A stretch of 47,751 nt of DNA, taken from a virus. The notes beneath the pieces are model-generated. The model was not told the origin of the DNA, made no database searches, and was given only the letters and a program-made list of their open reading frames with translations. Made by a program: the position numbers and the translations under genes. The stretch is from positions 1 through 47,751 of IMG/VR virus record IMGVR_UViG_3300030099_006321. One strand, written 5' to 3'. How positions within the stretch are numbered: position 1 is the first letter of the stretch; each line of letters starts with the position of its first letter. This document shows, in pieces, positions 22,229-28,742 of this stretch.

Positions 22229-22315
22229 TGGTAGGAGCAGTGGGACTTGAACCCACACGACCGTGAGGCCAAAAGATTTTAAGTCTTTTGTGTCTACCAA
22301 TTCCACCATGCTCCC
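22229..22315 (-). tRNA. tRNA-Leu (anticodon UAA), CCA encoded
   Basis: Minus strand: acceptor GGGAGCA/TGCTCCT, D-arm GGTGGAATTGGTAGACAC, anticodon arm AAAGA-CTTAAAA-TCTTT with UAA, a long variable arm (GGCCTCACGGTC), and T-arm GTGGGTTCAAGTCCCAC. Discriminator A followed by CCA. All class II Leu tRNA elements are present. It lies directly after a terminator T tract and before a protein gene. Confidence 0.95.
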
Positions 22316-22373
22316 AAAAAAAAGTGAGAGCTGCCTGGACGCGACAAACCGTATGTCACTCGGCAGCACTCAC
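22316..22373 (-). terminator. Terminator before tRNA-Leu
   Basis: Minus strand: 12-bp stem (one mismatch) between 22362-22373 and 22324-22335 closes a 26-base loop and is followed by eight T directly before the first base of the tRNA. It ends the unit of the 22374 gene, or attenuates tRNA synthesis. Confidence 0.7.
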
Positions 22374-22664
22374 TTAGTTGCCTTCAGTATCGAGGATAAA
22401 GTCTAGATTGAGTTTGTCAAGATACTGGACCTGGTCGTAATGACTACCCATGATGGGTGGGTGTGGCTCACCGTCTTCTATATAAAAGCTGGCAGTGCAC
22501 AACCCAGGGCCAAGCTCAGCAGGTTCTGCGAGATCTGCTGGATGGTAGATAGCAGGACGCAGCTCACGCATGTCAGCGATGACTGCAGTAACTGTGTAAT
22601 GAATAGTTCCATCGGGATCAGTAGTTAGCCATTCGATTGCTTGGACATCAATGATTTCATTCAT
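22374..22664 (-). CDS. Unknown protein
   Basis: 96 residues from ATG at 22664 (MNEIIDVQAIEWLTTDPDGT). Strand-rich, ends with an acidic stretch. It overlaps the upstream gene by eight bases and ends directly at the tRNA-side terminator. No family recognised. Confidence 0.7.
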   Translation of the reverse strand: MNEIIDVQAIEWLTTDPDGTIHYTVTAVIADMRELRPAIYHPADLAEPAELGPGLCTASFYIEDGEPHPPIMGSHYDQVQYLDKLNLDFILDTEGN

Positions 22665-22905
22665 GCGTTTCTCCAGTGTCGTCAAGTGAAATGGATTCAA
22701 CAGATGCTTTGATGGTCTGCACCGTTGTTACCATGTCTTGGAGTCTGGTGCTGACTTCATCGCACCACTCAGGGGTGATACCACTGGGGACAGGTGTGTC
22801 ACCTACCCAGGTTTGAGCGATGAGACGTTGCAATGCAATTTCAAAAACGTGTGCATTACCATCAACAACATTCTGTTGATGAATAGTTTCTTTAGTTGGT
22901 TTCAT
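22657..22905 (-). CDS. Unknown protein, first gene after pseudoknot leader B
   Basis: 82 residues (MKPTKETIHQQNVVDGNAHV), helical with a TRLQDMVTTVQTIKASVESI coiled-coil-like segment. Its ATG follows CAACTCAACTTGTC. Overlaps the next gene by eight bases. No family recognised. Confidence 0.65.
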   Translation of the reverse strand: MKPTKETIHQQNVVDGNAHVFEIALQRLIAQTWVGDTPVPSGITPEWCDEVSTRLQDMVTTVQTIKASVESISLDDTGETHE

Positions 22906-22929
22906 GACAAGTTGAGTTGAGTTGAGTTG

Positions 22930-22960
22930 TGAGCAGTTTATGGGGACTTACTCAGGTCCC
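22930..22960 (-). promoter_or_regulatory. Pseudoknot leader, copy B
   Basis: Minus strand: stem 1 GGGAC/GTCCC, stem 2 TGAGTA/TGCTCA, linker CATAAAC. Compared with copy A, stem 1 has changed on both sides and still pairs. Confidence 0.65.
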
Positions 22961-23018
22961 GGCTGCAGCGCCGAGCTGACCCATCATAGGTCAAGCTGGC
23001 GCTGGTGCAGCCGCGCTG

Positions 23019-23303
23019 TCACTCATCGTCGTCCCACATGGGCTCTTTGTGACCGAAGTCAGGTTCAGGTGCAAACCAGTCTTGAATCTTGGGGAACTTG
23101 TATTTGAAAGCTTTGCGCCTGTAAATACCAGTTCCTTTGATACTCCAGCCAACATCTAGCTCACCATCTTTGATGTTAGGTGTGAATGCAACAGGTCCTA
23201 GGTGGACTGTGCCACCCCAGCTGTGTACATAAGGGAACTCACCAGTGATATTGAAGCCAGCAACTTCTTTGCGGAAGTTGAAGTCATTAGGATCTTTAGC
23301 CAT
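23019..23303 (-). CDS. Unknown protein
   Basis: 94 residues (MAKDPNDFNFRKEVAGFNIT), strand-rich with acidic end (MWDDDE); resembles a small beta-sandwich. Overlaps the upstream gene by eight bases, so co-translated. Function unknown. Upstream strand carries a short dyad (GCGCCGAGC) between this gene and the pseudoknot leader B, possibly a terminator. Confidence 0.65.
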   Translation of the reverse strand: MAKDPNDFNFRKEVAGFNITGEFPYVHSWGGTVHLGPVAFTPNIKDGELDVGWSIKGTGIYRRKAFKYKFPKIQDWFAPEPDFGHKEPMWDDDE

Positions 23304-23616
23304 TGAGTTTCTCCGTGCAAGCGATAAGTTTGAGAGCAGTTAAACTGATAGGCTTGCCATTAAGTGTCATGGTGCATTTGAGTCTGTGATATGGCCTACC
23401 AGACTCACCATCCATTGGTGTATAGCTGAGTCTCATGACAAACTTTGTATACTTGTCATCGAGAAACAATTCAAACAACAGAGTCTTGTCATCAGCATGT
23501 AAAGGATATCCAACATTGCCAAGTAGTTTTCGGTATGCTTCTTTCTCTTGTTCAATAAGAAGAAGCAGCATGTCATAGGTCGTAATTGATGAAGTCATGT
23601 CAATTGATGAAGTCAT
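23296..23616 (-). CDS. Unknown protein
   Basis: 106 residues. The first twelve residues repeat (MTSSID MTSSIT), so either ATG could start it. Helical N-terminal half (LLLLIEQEKEAYRKLLGNVG), strand-rich C-terminal half (SYTPMDGESGRPYHRLKCTM). Behind pseudoknot leader C. No family recognised. Confidence 0.65.
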   Translation of the reverse strand: MTSSIDMTSSITTYDMLLLLIEQEKEAYRKLLGNVGYPLHADDKTLLFELFLDDKYTKFVMRLSYTPMDGESGRPYHRLKCTMTLNGKPISLTALKLIACTEKLNG

Positions 23617-23636
23617 AACAAGTTGAGTTGAGTATG

Positions 23637-23664
23637 TAGACAGTTTAACGTCATGTCCAGGACG
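23637..23664 (-). promoter_or_regulatory. Pseudoknot leader, copy C
   Basis: Minus strand: stem 1 CGTC/GACG, stem 2 TGGACA/TGTCTA (one G-U), linker TTAAAC. The stem 2 sequence differs at two paired positions from other copies, the best single case of compensatory change. Confidence 0.65.
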
Positions 23665-23670
23665 ATGTCA

Positions 23671-24408
23671 TCAGTAACCTTTCAGCTGACGTGAGCTGCC
23701 TTTGGCCATTTGGCGGTTGAGTCCAACACGTGAGCCAGCAGCTCTGCCGCTGCTGCCACCATTGCCATGGGAATTAGTCCACCCACTACTCTTTTTGAGT
23801 CTGGGATGGGTGCGTTTGAGCAAGTCTAGATTACGAGTAAACTCTTGCTTGCCACGGCTGAGAGCAACGAGTGCTTCCTGGTGGTTGTTGTCTTCCGCTT
23901 CGATCTGTTCTTCTTTACGCATGTCAATTAACCTGCGTTGAACTTTCTCGGCAAAGCCTTTGCGGAAGTTACGTTTGAAGGTAGGGTCTTCGTGGTAGGG
24001 ATCTCTTTCCTCTCTGGTTTCATCAGCCTGTTTGGTCATGGTCTCAATGAGATACTCAAAGTAAATCTCGATTTCAATGCGTCTGCCTTCACTGGCAAAT
24101 ACTTCACAACATTTTTGACCCTCATGATCATTGAGAATTATTTTGCCATTGAAGTATTTAACAATGCCATCTAGCAGCATTGTTTGCTCAGCGTTGCAAC
24201 GTTTACCCATGAAATTCATGAACCAATGGGTGGGTTGGTGTGCTGTTGAGTCTGCGTTGGGATCGATGTGATCAGGTGAGAGGCCATACTCTTGACAGAG
24301 TTGGTGCACCTTGGCAGCAGCATTGGCAGCCTCGTTGGCATTACCTGAGGTCTGCATACGCAACAGTTTGGCAATCTTGGATTTGATTGCATCGATGTTG
24401 TTGATCAT
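23671..24408 (-). CDS. DUF2786-family protein
   Basis: 245 residues. The N-terminal KIAKLLRMQTSGNANEAANA then AAKVHQLCQEYGLS is the DUF2786 domain. A helical middle section and a basic, Gly/Ser/Arg-rich tail (GRAAGSRVGLNRQMAKGSSR) follow, which may bind nucleic acid. Single-gene unit between pseudoknot leaders C and D. Family function is unknown. Confidence 0.75.
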   Translation of the reverse strand: MINNIDAIKSKIAKLLRMQTSGNANEAANAAAKVHQLCQEYGLSPDHIDPNADSTAHQPTHWFMNFMGKRCNAEQTMLLDGIVKYFNGKIILNDHEGQKCCEVFASEGRRIEIEIYFEYLIETMTKQADETREERDPYHEDPTFKRNFRKGFAEKVQRRLIDMRKEEQIEAEDNNHQEALVALSRGKQEFTRNLDLLKRTHPRLKKSSGWTNSHGNGGSSGRAAGSRVGLNRQMAKGSSRQLKGY

Positions 24409-24430
24409 AACAAGTAGAGTTGAGTTGACA

Positions 24431-24458
24431 TGAGCAGTTTATAGTCATGCTCAGGACG
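24431..24458 (-). promoter_or_regulatory. Pseudoknot leader, copy D
   Basis: Minus strand: stem 1 GTC/GAC (three pairs), stem 2 TGAGCA/TGCTCA perfect, linker TATAAAC. Followed by CAACTCAACTCTACTTGTT and directly the ATG of the DUF2786 gene. Confidence 0.6.
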
Positions 24459-24467
24459 TGAGATTAA

Positions 24468-24992
24468 TTACGATGCATAAGTAAATGCATGAGTCACATT
24501 GGTAATGATGCTGTACATGTACAGCCTGCCTTTGAGTTCTAGTTTGACTCCAGTGCTGCCAATGTATGGCAGGACATTGGGCCAGGTGTCACGCCATCTC
24601 TGCATGTAATTGAATTGACTATCATCTTCTTTCATGTAGCTAGAGACAACAGGGACAAGACAATTGTCATACCAGCGAACAGCAGTGAGTCTGTAGAAAG
24701 GACCTGTCTCACGCATTTCTTCTGGTGCTGGTTGGAAGAATCGAAGTTTGCCATTAATTCTGTCACCAACAAGAGCGCATTCTCTGTAGCCACCTTGTGC
24801 TTGTCCATCGCAGTAGTCACCAGGCAAGTACTGGTCTTCATCAGGCCAAGGTAGACGGAAGCGTGAGCCAAACGATGAACCTTCTTCTGGTTCTACATCA
24901 GCCATGTCTTCAAATCTGAGGTAGTACATGTCAGCGCATGTACCCATCTTGACTGACTGTCTGTCAGCCAGTCGGTAGCAGTATTCACCCAT
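24468..24992 (-). CDS. Unknown protein
   Basis: 174 residues from ATG at 24992 (MGEYCYRLADRQSVKMGTCA), aromatic-rich, single Cys residues, predicted mixed fold. Single-gene unit behind leader E. An in-frame upstream extension of four codons lies in the leader and is unlikely. Confidence 0.65.
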   Translation of the reverse strand: MGEYCYRLADRQSVKMGTCADMYYLRFEDMADVEPEEGSSFGSRFRLPWPDEDQYLPGDYCDGQAQGGYRECALVGDRINGKLRFFQPAPEEMRETGPFYRLTAVRWYDNCLVPVVSSYMKEDDSQFNYMQRWRDTWPNVLPYIGSTGVKLELKGRLYMYSIITNVTHAFTYAS

Positions 24993-25018
24993 GGTTAGAA
25001 ACAAGTTGAGTTGAGTAG

Positions 25019-25045
25019 TGAGCAGTTTAAAGTCATGCTCAGGAC
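25019..25045 (-). promoter_or_regulatory. Pseudoknot leader, copy E
   Basis: Minus strand: stem 1 GTC/GAC, stem 2 TGAGCA/TGCTCA, linker TTTAAAC, then CTCAACTCAACTTGTTTCTAACC and the ATG at 24992. Confidence 0.6.
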
Positions 25046-25055
25046 GTGAGAGGTA

Positions 25056-25532
25056 TTACCAGGAAGACTGATAGATGAAGCTTTCAAACTTATCAGCTTT
25101 CAATAGTTTTTCTAGAGCTGAACGTGTGTTGTTCAAGTCTTCCCAATAGTAATCATCAATGTCAGTGCTGCCAAAGAAAAATCCAGATTGGGTTGGCAGC
25201 ACTGATGGATCTTTGTGCTCGAGCACAAAGGTGACATCATCAAGCAATTGTTGAAGCTGTTCTTTGCTGACAGGAGTTGGCTCACAATTCTTGTCTTCAC
25301 CACCTTGAGTGTTGTCAACAAACCATTTGTGAATTTGGTTGGCCTTGCGCCAGTACATGACTGGCATGTGGATTTCACCAACGCCTAACTCATCGTCGCA
25401 TTCGATGTCAAAATGTTCAGCGATTGACTGGTAGAGTGGGTTGATCTTACTGACGAAGCCAACACCAGCTTCGTGTTCATGGGTGCAAGTAGTAAAGTAC
25501 TTGACACCTTTGAGGTACATGTCGAGGCCCAT
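25056..25532 (-). CDS. MGLDMYL-type conserved phage protein
   Basis: 158 residues from ATG at 25532. Starts MGLDMYLKGVKYF, contains MYWRKANQIHKWFVDNTQGG and LPTQSGFFFGSTDIDDYYW. This layout is shared by a common phage and bacterial family of unknown function. Likely globular with a metal or nucleotide site, but that is inference. Single-gene unit behind leader F. Confidence 0.75.
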   Translation of the reverse strand: MGLDMYLKGVKYFTTCTHEHEAGVGFVSKINPLYQSIAEHFDIECDDELGVGEIHMPVMYWRKANQIHKWFVDNTQGGEDKNCEPTPVSKEQLQQLLDDVTFVLEHKDPSVLPTQSGFFFGSTDIDDYYWEDLNNTRSALEKLLKADKFESFIYQSSW

Positions 25533-25558
25533 AGCTAGAAACAAGTTGAGTTGAGTAG

Positions 25559-25586
25559 TGAGCAGTTTAAAGTCATGCTCAGGACT
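25559..25586 (-). promoter_or_regulatory. Pseudoknot leader, copy F
   Basis: Minus strand: stem 1 AGTC/GACT, stem 2 TGAGCA/TGCTCA, linker TTAAAC. Almost identical to copy E except for the stem 1 flank. Confidence 0.6.
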
Positions 25587-25591
25587 ATTGA

Positions 25592-25846
25592 TTAAGTAGG
25601 GATATTACCTACCTTTTTCAAAAGAGCATCAATGTCTTCTTTGCTTTGATGACTAAGAACATCATCGTTTAAGAATTCACCTGTTGGTTTAATAACTGCA
25701 ACTTCATAAGGACTGTTAGGTGACGTATACATCCAGCCACACCCAGTAATGATTGAGATCGACCAACCATTACTGAATCTATGCTTGGCTTGTTGGCCTG
25801 CTCGCGTATGTTTCATTGGTTTGAAGTGAAGATCAGAAAATTTCAT
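25592..25846 (-). CDS. MKFSDL-family protein (shorter copy)
   Basis: 84 residues, paralogue of 11919-12278 over nearly its whole length (MKFSDLHFKP, AKHRFSNGWSISIITGCGW, PYEVAVIKPTGEFLNDDV, SKEDIDALLKKV). No membrane segment. Function unknown. Lies four bases after the stop of the 25851 gene. Confidence 0.7.
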   Translation of the reverse strand: MKFSDLHFKPMKHTRAGQQAKHRFSNGWSISIITGCGWMYTSPNSPYEVAVIKPTGEFLNDDVLSHQSKEDIDALLKKVGNIPT

Positions 25847-25850
25847 TAGA

Positions 25851-26054
25851 TTAATCGTGAGGAACGAAGTTAGATTCAGAAGATAGCAATTGTTCCAGTG
25901 TCAGGATGTCACTGAAATCACCAGCACAATCATCAGTAATGTCACTGACAATTTCTAGGCCTGCATCTTCTATTGCGTCGGTGCCATTGTCTGATTGAAG
26001 TTCAATTGATTGATGAGCAGCATCGACGCAAACGTAAACTCTGGTAGTTGGCAT
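25851..26054 (-). CDS. Small acidic protein
   Basis: 67 residues (MPTTRVYVCVDAAHQSIELQ), acidic, strand then helix. Between the MDYTLT pair and the MKFSDL gene in one leftward unit. No family recognised. Confidence 0.6.
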   Translation of the reverse strand: MPTTRVYVCVDAAHQSIELQSDNGTDAIEDAGLEIVSDITDDCAGDFSDILTLEQLLSSESNFVPHD

Positions 26055-26062
26055 GGTTGTTG

Positions 26063-26233
26063 TTAGTTAAGTGTGGCGAATTTAATGCCGTGGTAGTGAG
26101 CATGAACTTCGTCATCAAGAAGCTCAATGATTGTTTCGACTTCTTGTATGTATGAACGTGGACAGTTGTCGACATAAATGTTTAATGCGTTGATGATCAT
26201 TCCGCATTGTCTTTCTGTGAGTGTGTAGTCCAT
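26063..26233 (-). CDS. MDYTLT micro-protein, copy 1
   Basis: 56 residues, start MDYTLTERQCGMIINALNIY, paralogue of the next gene upstream. Its start follows the junction TGATTGACCT. Acidic, helical. Function unknown. Confidence 0.6.
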   Translation of the reverse strand: MDYTLTERQCGMIINALNIYVDNCPRSYIQEVETIIELLDDEVHAHYHGIKFATLN

Positions 26234-26236
26234 AGG

Positions 26237-26428
26237 TCAATCAGGTGTGGGTCGTGAATCTGATAGCGTGATGTATTGGTTTAGATCAATAAGATCAATG
26301 AGCCAAAGGATTTCATCTTGGTTTTTCTCGTACAAGGCTTGCTCCGCTCTTATACCAAGCCACGCATGGTATTTTTTCAATGCGTTGACGATAAGGATGC
26401 GTTGTTTGTCTGTGAGTGTGTAGTCCAT
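26237..26428 (-). CDS. MDYTLT micro-protein, copy 2
   Basis: 63 residues, start MDYTLTDKQRILIVNALKKY, same first six residues as copy 1 and a related helical body; ends RPTPD. The end CACCTGA and the next junction recur in the array. Tandem duplication is directly visible. Confidence 0.65.
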   Translation of the reverse strand: MDYTLTDKQRILIVNALKKYHAWLGIRAEQALYEKNQDEILWLIDLIDLNQYITLSDSRPTPD

Positions 26429-26431
26429 AAG

Positions 26432-26611
26432 TCAATCAAAGGGATCAGAGAGTTGAACACGGCAAAGGATTATGTCGAGTTCTTCGAGTAGGTAACCGAG
26501 AACCTCCTCGTCGCCGTCCTTGCGTTGATCGTCGGGGACACCGCAGACAGCGTTATGCACAAACTCGGCTTGCTCCTCATTGAGCATCAAGGGGAATTGT
26601 CGTTTGGTCAT
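26432..26611 (-). CDS. Small acidic protein, distant MDYTLT relative
   Basis: 59 residues (MTKRQFPLMLNEEQAEFVHN), with LNEEQAEFVHNAV matching TLTDKQRILIVNAL in spacing, so it may be a third, diverged copy. First gene after leader G. Codon use looks higher in GC than neighbours. Confidence 0.55.
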   Translation of the reverse strand: MTKRQFPLMLNEEQAEFVHNAVCGVPDDQRKDGDEEVLGYLLEELDIILCRVQLSDPFD

Positions 26612-26645
26612 GGGTCAATAGTTAGAACCAAGTTGAGTTGAGTAG

Positions 26646-26675
26646 TGAGCAGTTTATAGTCATGCTCAGGACTAT
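26646..26675 (-). promoter_or_regulatory. Pseudoknot leader, copy G
   Basis: Minus strand: stem 1 ATAGTC/GACTAT, stem 2 TGAGCA/TGCTCA, linker AAAC. Stem 1 differs from copy A (ATAGAC/GTCTAT) by a full pair swap. Confidence 0.65.
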
Positions 26676-26678
26676 TGA

Positions 26679-26852
26679 TTAGGGTTGTTCGATGATAAAC
26701 ATCAGTGATTGGTTGTCAAGCTGCATGACTGACCATTTACCTAGGGCGTGGTCCATGTCTTTGGCGTAAATGTCTTGAAAACGCCTGCTGGTTGAGTAGC
26801 CATGGCCATCAACCCATAGGTGCTGTTCGTAAACGACTTTGAAATGTTTCAT
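26679..26852 (-). CDS. Small protein of unknown function
   Basis: 57 residues (MKHFKVVYEQHLWVDGHGYS), strand-rich with an acidic helix (FQDIYAKDMDHALGKW), similar in look to small phage proteins with a ferredoxin-like fold. Single-gene unit between leaders G and H. Confidence 0.6.
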   Translation of the reverse strand: MKHFKVVYEQHLWVDGHGYSTSRRFQDIYAKDMDHALGKWSVMQLDNQSLMFIIEQP

Positions 26853-26879
26853 GAGTTAGAAACAAGTTGAGTTGAGTAG

Positions 26880-26908
26880 TAAGCAGTTTAAAGTCATGCT
26901 CAGGACTT
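26880..26908 (-). promoter_or_regulatory. Pseudoknot leader, copy H
   Basis: Minus strand: stem 1 AAGTC/GACTT, stem 2 TGAGCA/TGCTTA (G-U instead of G-C), linker TAAAC. Confidence 0.6.
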
Positions 26909-26961
26909 GATTGGATTAATCGTGAGGCTCGATTGCTCCTAAACTGGAGTAACGGGCAAAA

Positions 26962-27026
26962 CTTTAATAAGAAGTTTTCTTATTAAAGGGAATCACCTAA
27001 ACCTTTAATAAGACCTACGGTAGGTC
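26962..27026 (-). terminator. Two hairpins between micro-gene units
   Basis: 26962-26988 is a perfect 12-bp inverted repeat (CTTTAATAAGAA / TTCTTATTAAAG, three-base loop) followed on the minus strand by TTTT, a good terminator. 27012-27026 (GACCTAC-G-GTAGGTC) is a second short palindrome that covers the truncated reading frame MTYRRSY after a TTGACCCATG junction, perhaps a decayed cassette. Confidence 0.65.
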
Positions 27027-27031
27027 ATGGG

Positions 27032-27214
27032 TCAATCCTCAAGTAAGTGTGGATAGTGGTCCTTGATTTCAGTGATGACTTCTTCATCGCTGTAGCTTTC
27101 CATGTTTTTCTCAATTGTCTCGACTGCAAAAACGCAGAGATCTTTGAAGTCCATGTCATCAACAACCTGCGTTGCGTAGTTGTAGATGAGGGTGTCACGG
27201 TTTTCGTGGTTCAT
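27032..27214 (-). CDS. Micro-gene array protein 1 (acidic)
   Basis: 60 residues (MNHENRDTLIYNYATQVVDD), acidic and helical. ATG follows TGATTGACCT; its own stop is followed by TTGACCCATG. No family recognised. Confidence 0.6.
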   Translation of the reverse strand: MNHENRDTLIYNYATQVVDDMDFKDLCVFAVETIEKNMESYSDEEVITEIKDHYPHLLED

Positions 27215-27217
27215 AGG

Positions 27218-27445
27218 TCAATCAGGTGTGGAGATGTCTCTTTGAATGAGCTTTGCTGCTTGGAACAGCGCATGGGGGTCAAGATCGGCCATATTTGCCA
27301 TAAGAACAAATGCATTAAACAAAGTATCAAGATCATCTCTTTGATTTTGGAGACACTTGATGACCTCAGATCTAAAGTCTTCCTCTGTCATGCCCTCGTC
27401 AAATGTGAAGGGTTCATCAGTGCAAAAGCCGTTGAGTTCAATCAT
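27218..27445 (-). CDS. Micro-gene array protein 2
   Basis: 75 residues (MIELNGFCTDEPFTFDEGMT), acidic, ends ISTPD. The TPD end and the junctions on both sides are shared with neighbours. Helical core with LDTLFNAFVLMANMADL. Confidence 0.6.
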   Translation of the reverse strand: MIELNGFCTDEPFTFDEGMTEEDFRSEVIKCLQNQRDDLDTLFNAFVLMANMADLDPHALFQAAKLIQRDISTPD

Positions 27446-27448
27446 GGG

Positions 27449-27637
27449 TCAATCAGGTGTTGGGGTGGGATAGTTTTTGTAAACGGCATCGCAAAGCTTG
27501 CGGGTCAAGTCATTTCTATCTTCTAGAAATTGACCTTCAGGCCAGGTCGCATACCAAAAGTTTTCAATGATGGATTCAATGTCTTCCATTAGTTGCTCGC
27601 ATGCTCTCAGGTTGTCGAAGTGAGGTTTGTTTTCCAT
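27449..27637 (-). CDS. Micro-gene array protein 3
   Basis: 62 residues (MENKPHFDNLRACEQLMEDI), ends PTPTPD. Clear paralogue of array protein 4: KPHFDxLxAxEQLxxD at the start and LTRKLCDAVYK near the end. Function unknown. Confidence 0.65.
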   Translation of the reverse strand: MENKPHFDNLRACEQLMEDIESIIENFWYATWPEGQFLEDRNDLTRKLCDAVYKNYPTPTPD

Positions 27638-27640
27638 GGG

Positions 27641-27862
27641 TCAATTAGGTAAGTCAACAAAACGCCAATAAATTATTTCAGTGCCACATGGCACTGTTGG
27701 TGTAGGTAAGTGTTTGTACACCGCATCACAAAGTTTGCGAGTTAAAGTATTCATTTCGCTTGGACTGAGTGCGCCATACGTAATGTCTTCAACGATGAAG
27801 TTCATGTCTACGATTAATTGCTCACGTGCTGTAAGCATGTCGAAATGGGGTTTGTATTTCAT
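27641..27862 (-). CDS. Micro-gene array protein 4
   Basis: 73 residues (MKYKPHFDMLTAREQLIVDM), paralogue of array protein 3 with a different C-terminal tail after PTPT. Shares four bases with the next gene upstream (ATGA). Confidence 0.65.
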   Translation of the reverse strand: MKYKPHFDMLTAREQLIVDMNFIVEDITYGALSPSEMNTLTRKLCDAVYKHLPTPTVPCGTEIIYWRFVDLPN

Positions 27863-28035
27863 GAGTCAACCCAACTCCATAGTCCAATCTTGTTGCCATT
27901 GATATCGTGGATAACACCACTGTTGTTATGGCTAATTGTGGTCTTGAGTTCTTCCATGATGCGTTCAAACTCTGCGTAATCATCTGGTCGATCGAACGCA
28001 GCGTTATCTGTGGAGAAATTAATGAAGACTTTCAT
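27859..28035 (-). CDS. Small protein of unknown function
   Basis: 58 residues (MKVFINFSTDNAAFDRPDDY), acidic. ATGA overlaps on both sides, so coupled to 28032-28397 and to array protein 4. No family recognised. Confidence 0.6.
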   Translation of the reverse strand: MKVFINFSTDNAAFDRPDDYAEFERIMEELKTTISHNNSGVIHDINGNKIGLWSWVDS

Positions 28036-28397
28036 GATTGTTTGGTGAGTTGTTGTGATTGTGGTGCTGCAGGTTCAAAGTGGTAATACTTACGCTCATC
28101 GATCCAGTCGTATAACCAGGAGTCGTAGTCAGGGCATGATGCCCAGTCGTCGTAGACCTGGGGTGAGGGATCGAAGTCGTCCTGGAATTGTTTGTACTCA
28201 GCTTTGAAGTCAGCTTCATGCCATGCCTGAACCCCAGAGGTGTGGTATCTGTGGTTCTTGTTCCAACGTTTGGCAGCTGATTGAGCTTCTTTGTCGGTTT
28301 GATACCACTCGATTGTGTGATATCTGGTGACATGGTCATGTGGAGGATCAAGCTTCTCGGTATAGAGAAGTCGATACAATGGAAACTGAATTGACAT
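28032..28397 (-). CDS. Unknown aromatic-rich protein
   Basis: 121 residues (MSIQFPLYRLLYTEKLDPPH), many Tyr, Trp and His, ending with a Gln/Ser-rich tail. First gene of the unit behind the type 2 leader at 28452-28484. No family recognised. Confidence 0.65.
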   Translation of the reverse strand: MSIQFPLYRLLYTEKLDPPHDHVTRYHTIEWYQTDKEAQSAAKRWNKNHRYHTSGVQAWHEADFKAEYKQFQDDFDPSPQVYDDWASCPDYDSWLYDWIDERKYYHFEPAAPQSQQLTKQS

Positions 28398-28451
28398 AGC
28401 TAAAACAAGTAGCGGGACATAAGAAATACTTATATAAATAACTACAACAAA

Positions 28452-28484
28452 GCCTGGGACTTACGCACGATGTGCTGCCCAGGC
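28452..28484 (-). promoter_or_regulatory. Type 2 leader hairpin, copy 3
   Basis: Minus strand: GCCTGGG/CCCAGGC seven-bp outer stem, inner GCAC/GTGC stem, conserved GTAAG on the 3' side. Its outer stem is longer than in copies 1 and 2. Distance to the ATG is about 55 bases, longer than for the other copies. Confidence 0.5.
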
Positions 28485-28502
28485 ATAGCTGTGTTAGTTA
28501 AT

Positions 28503-28736
28503 CTATTCTTTGGCACCTATTAATTCAAGGTGTCTTAATATATACGCCGTCTTTCTAGTGTGTATATCTTTAAACATTTTGTAGCCATTATGGAAGTCAA
28601 TCTCATCATTAGGATCCTGGGATTCAAGATACCTTACAAGAGTAAAGTACAAAGCTTTGAATTCATCACGATCAAGTCTGAGATCGTAAATCATTGAATC
28701 AGGTTTAAGACCTGTTGTTTGGACAGTAATGTTCAT
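28503..28736 (-). CDS. Unknown protein
   Basis: 77 residues (MNITVQTTGLKPDSMIYDLR), helical C-terminal half (EFKALYFTLVRYLESQDPND). Follows the 154-residue gene by six bases. No family recognised. Confidence 0.65.
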   Translation of the reverse strand: MNITVQTTGLKPDSMIYDLRLDRDEFKALYFTLVRYLESQDPNDEIDFHNGYKMFKDIHTRKTAYILRHLELIGAKE

Positions 28737-28742
28737 GGTGAA

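Noticed and set aside
22229-22315. tRNA-Leu as a prophage attachment site
   Set aside because: No integrase in the window and no second copy of the tRNA 3' end; phage tRNA is the simpler reading.
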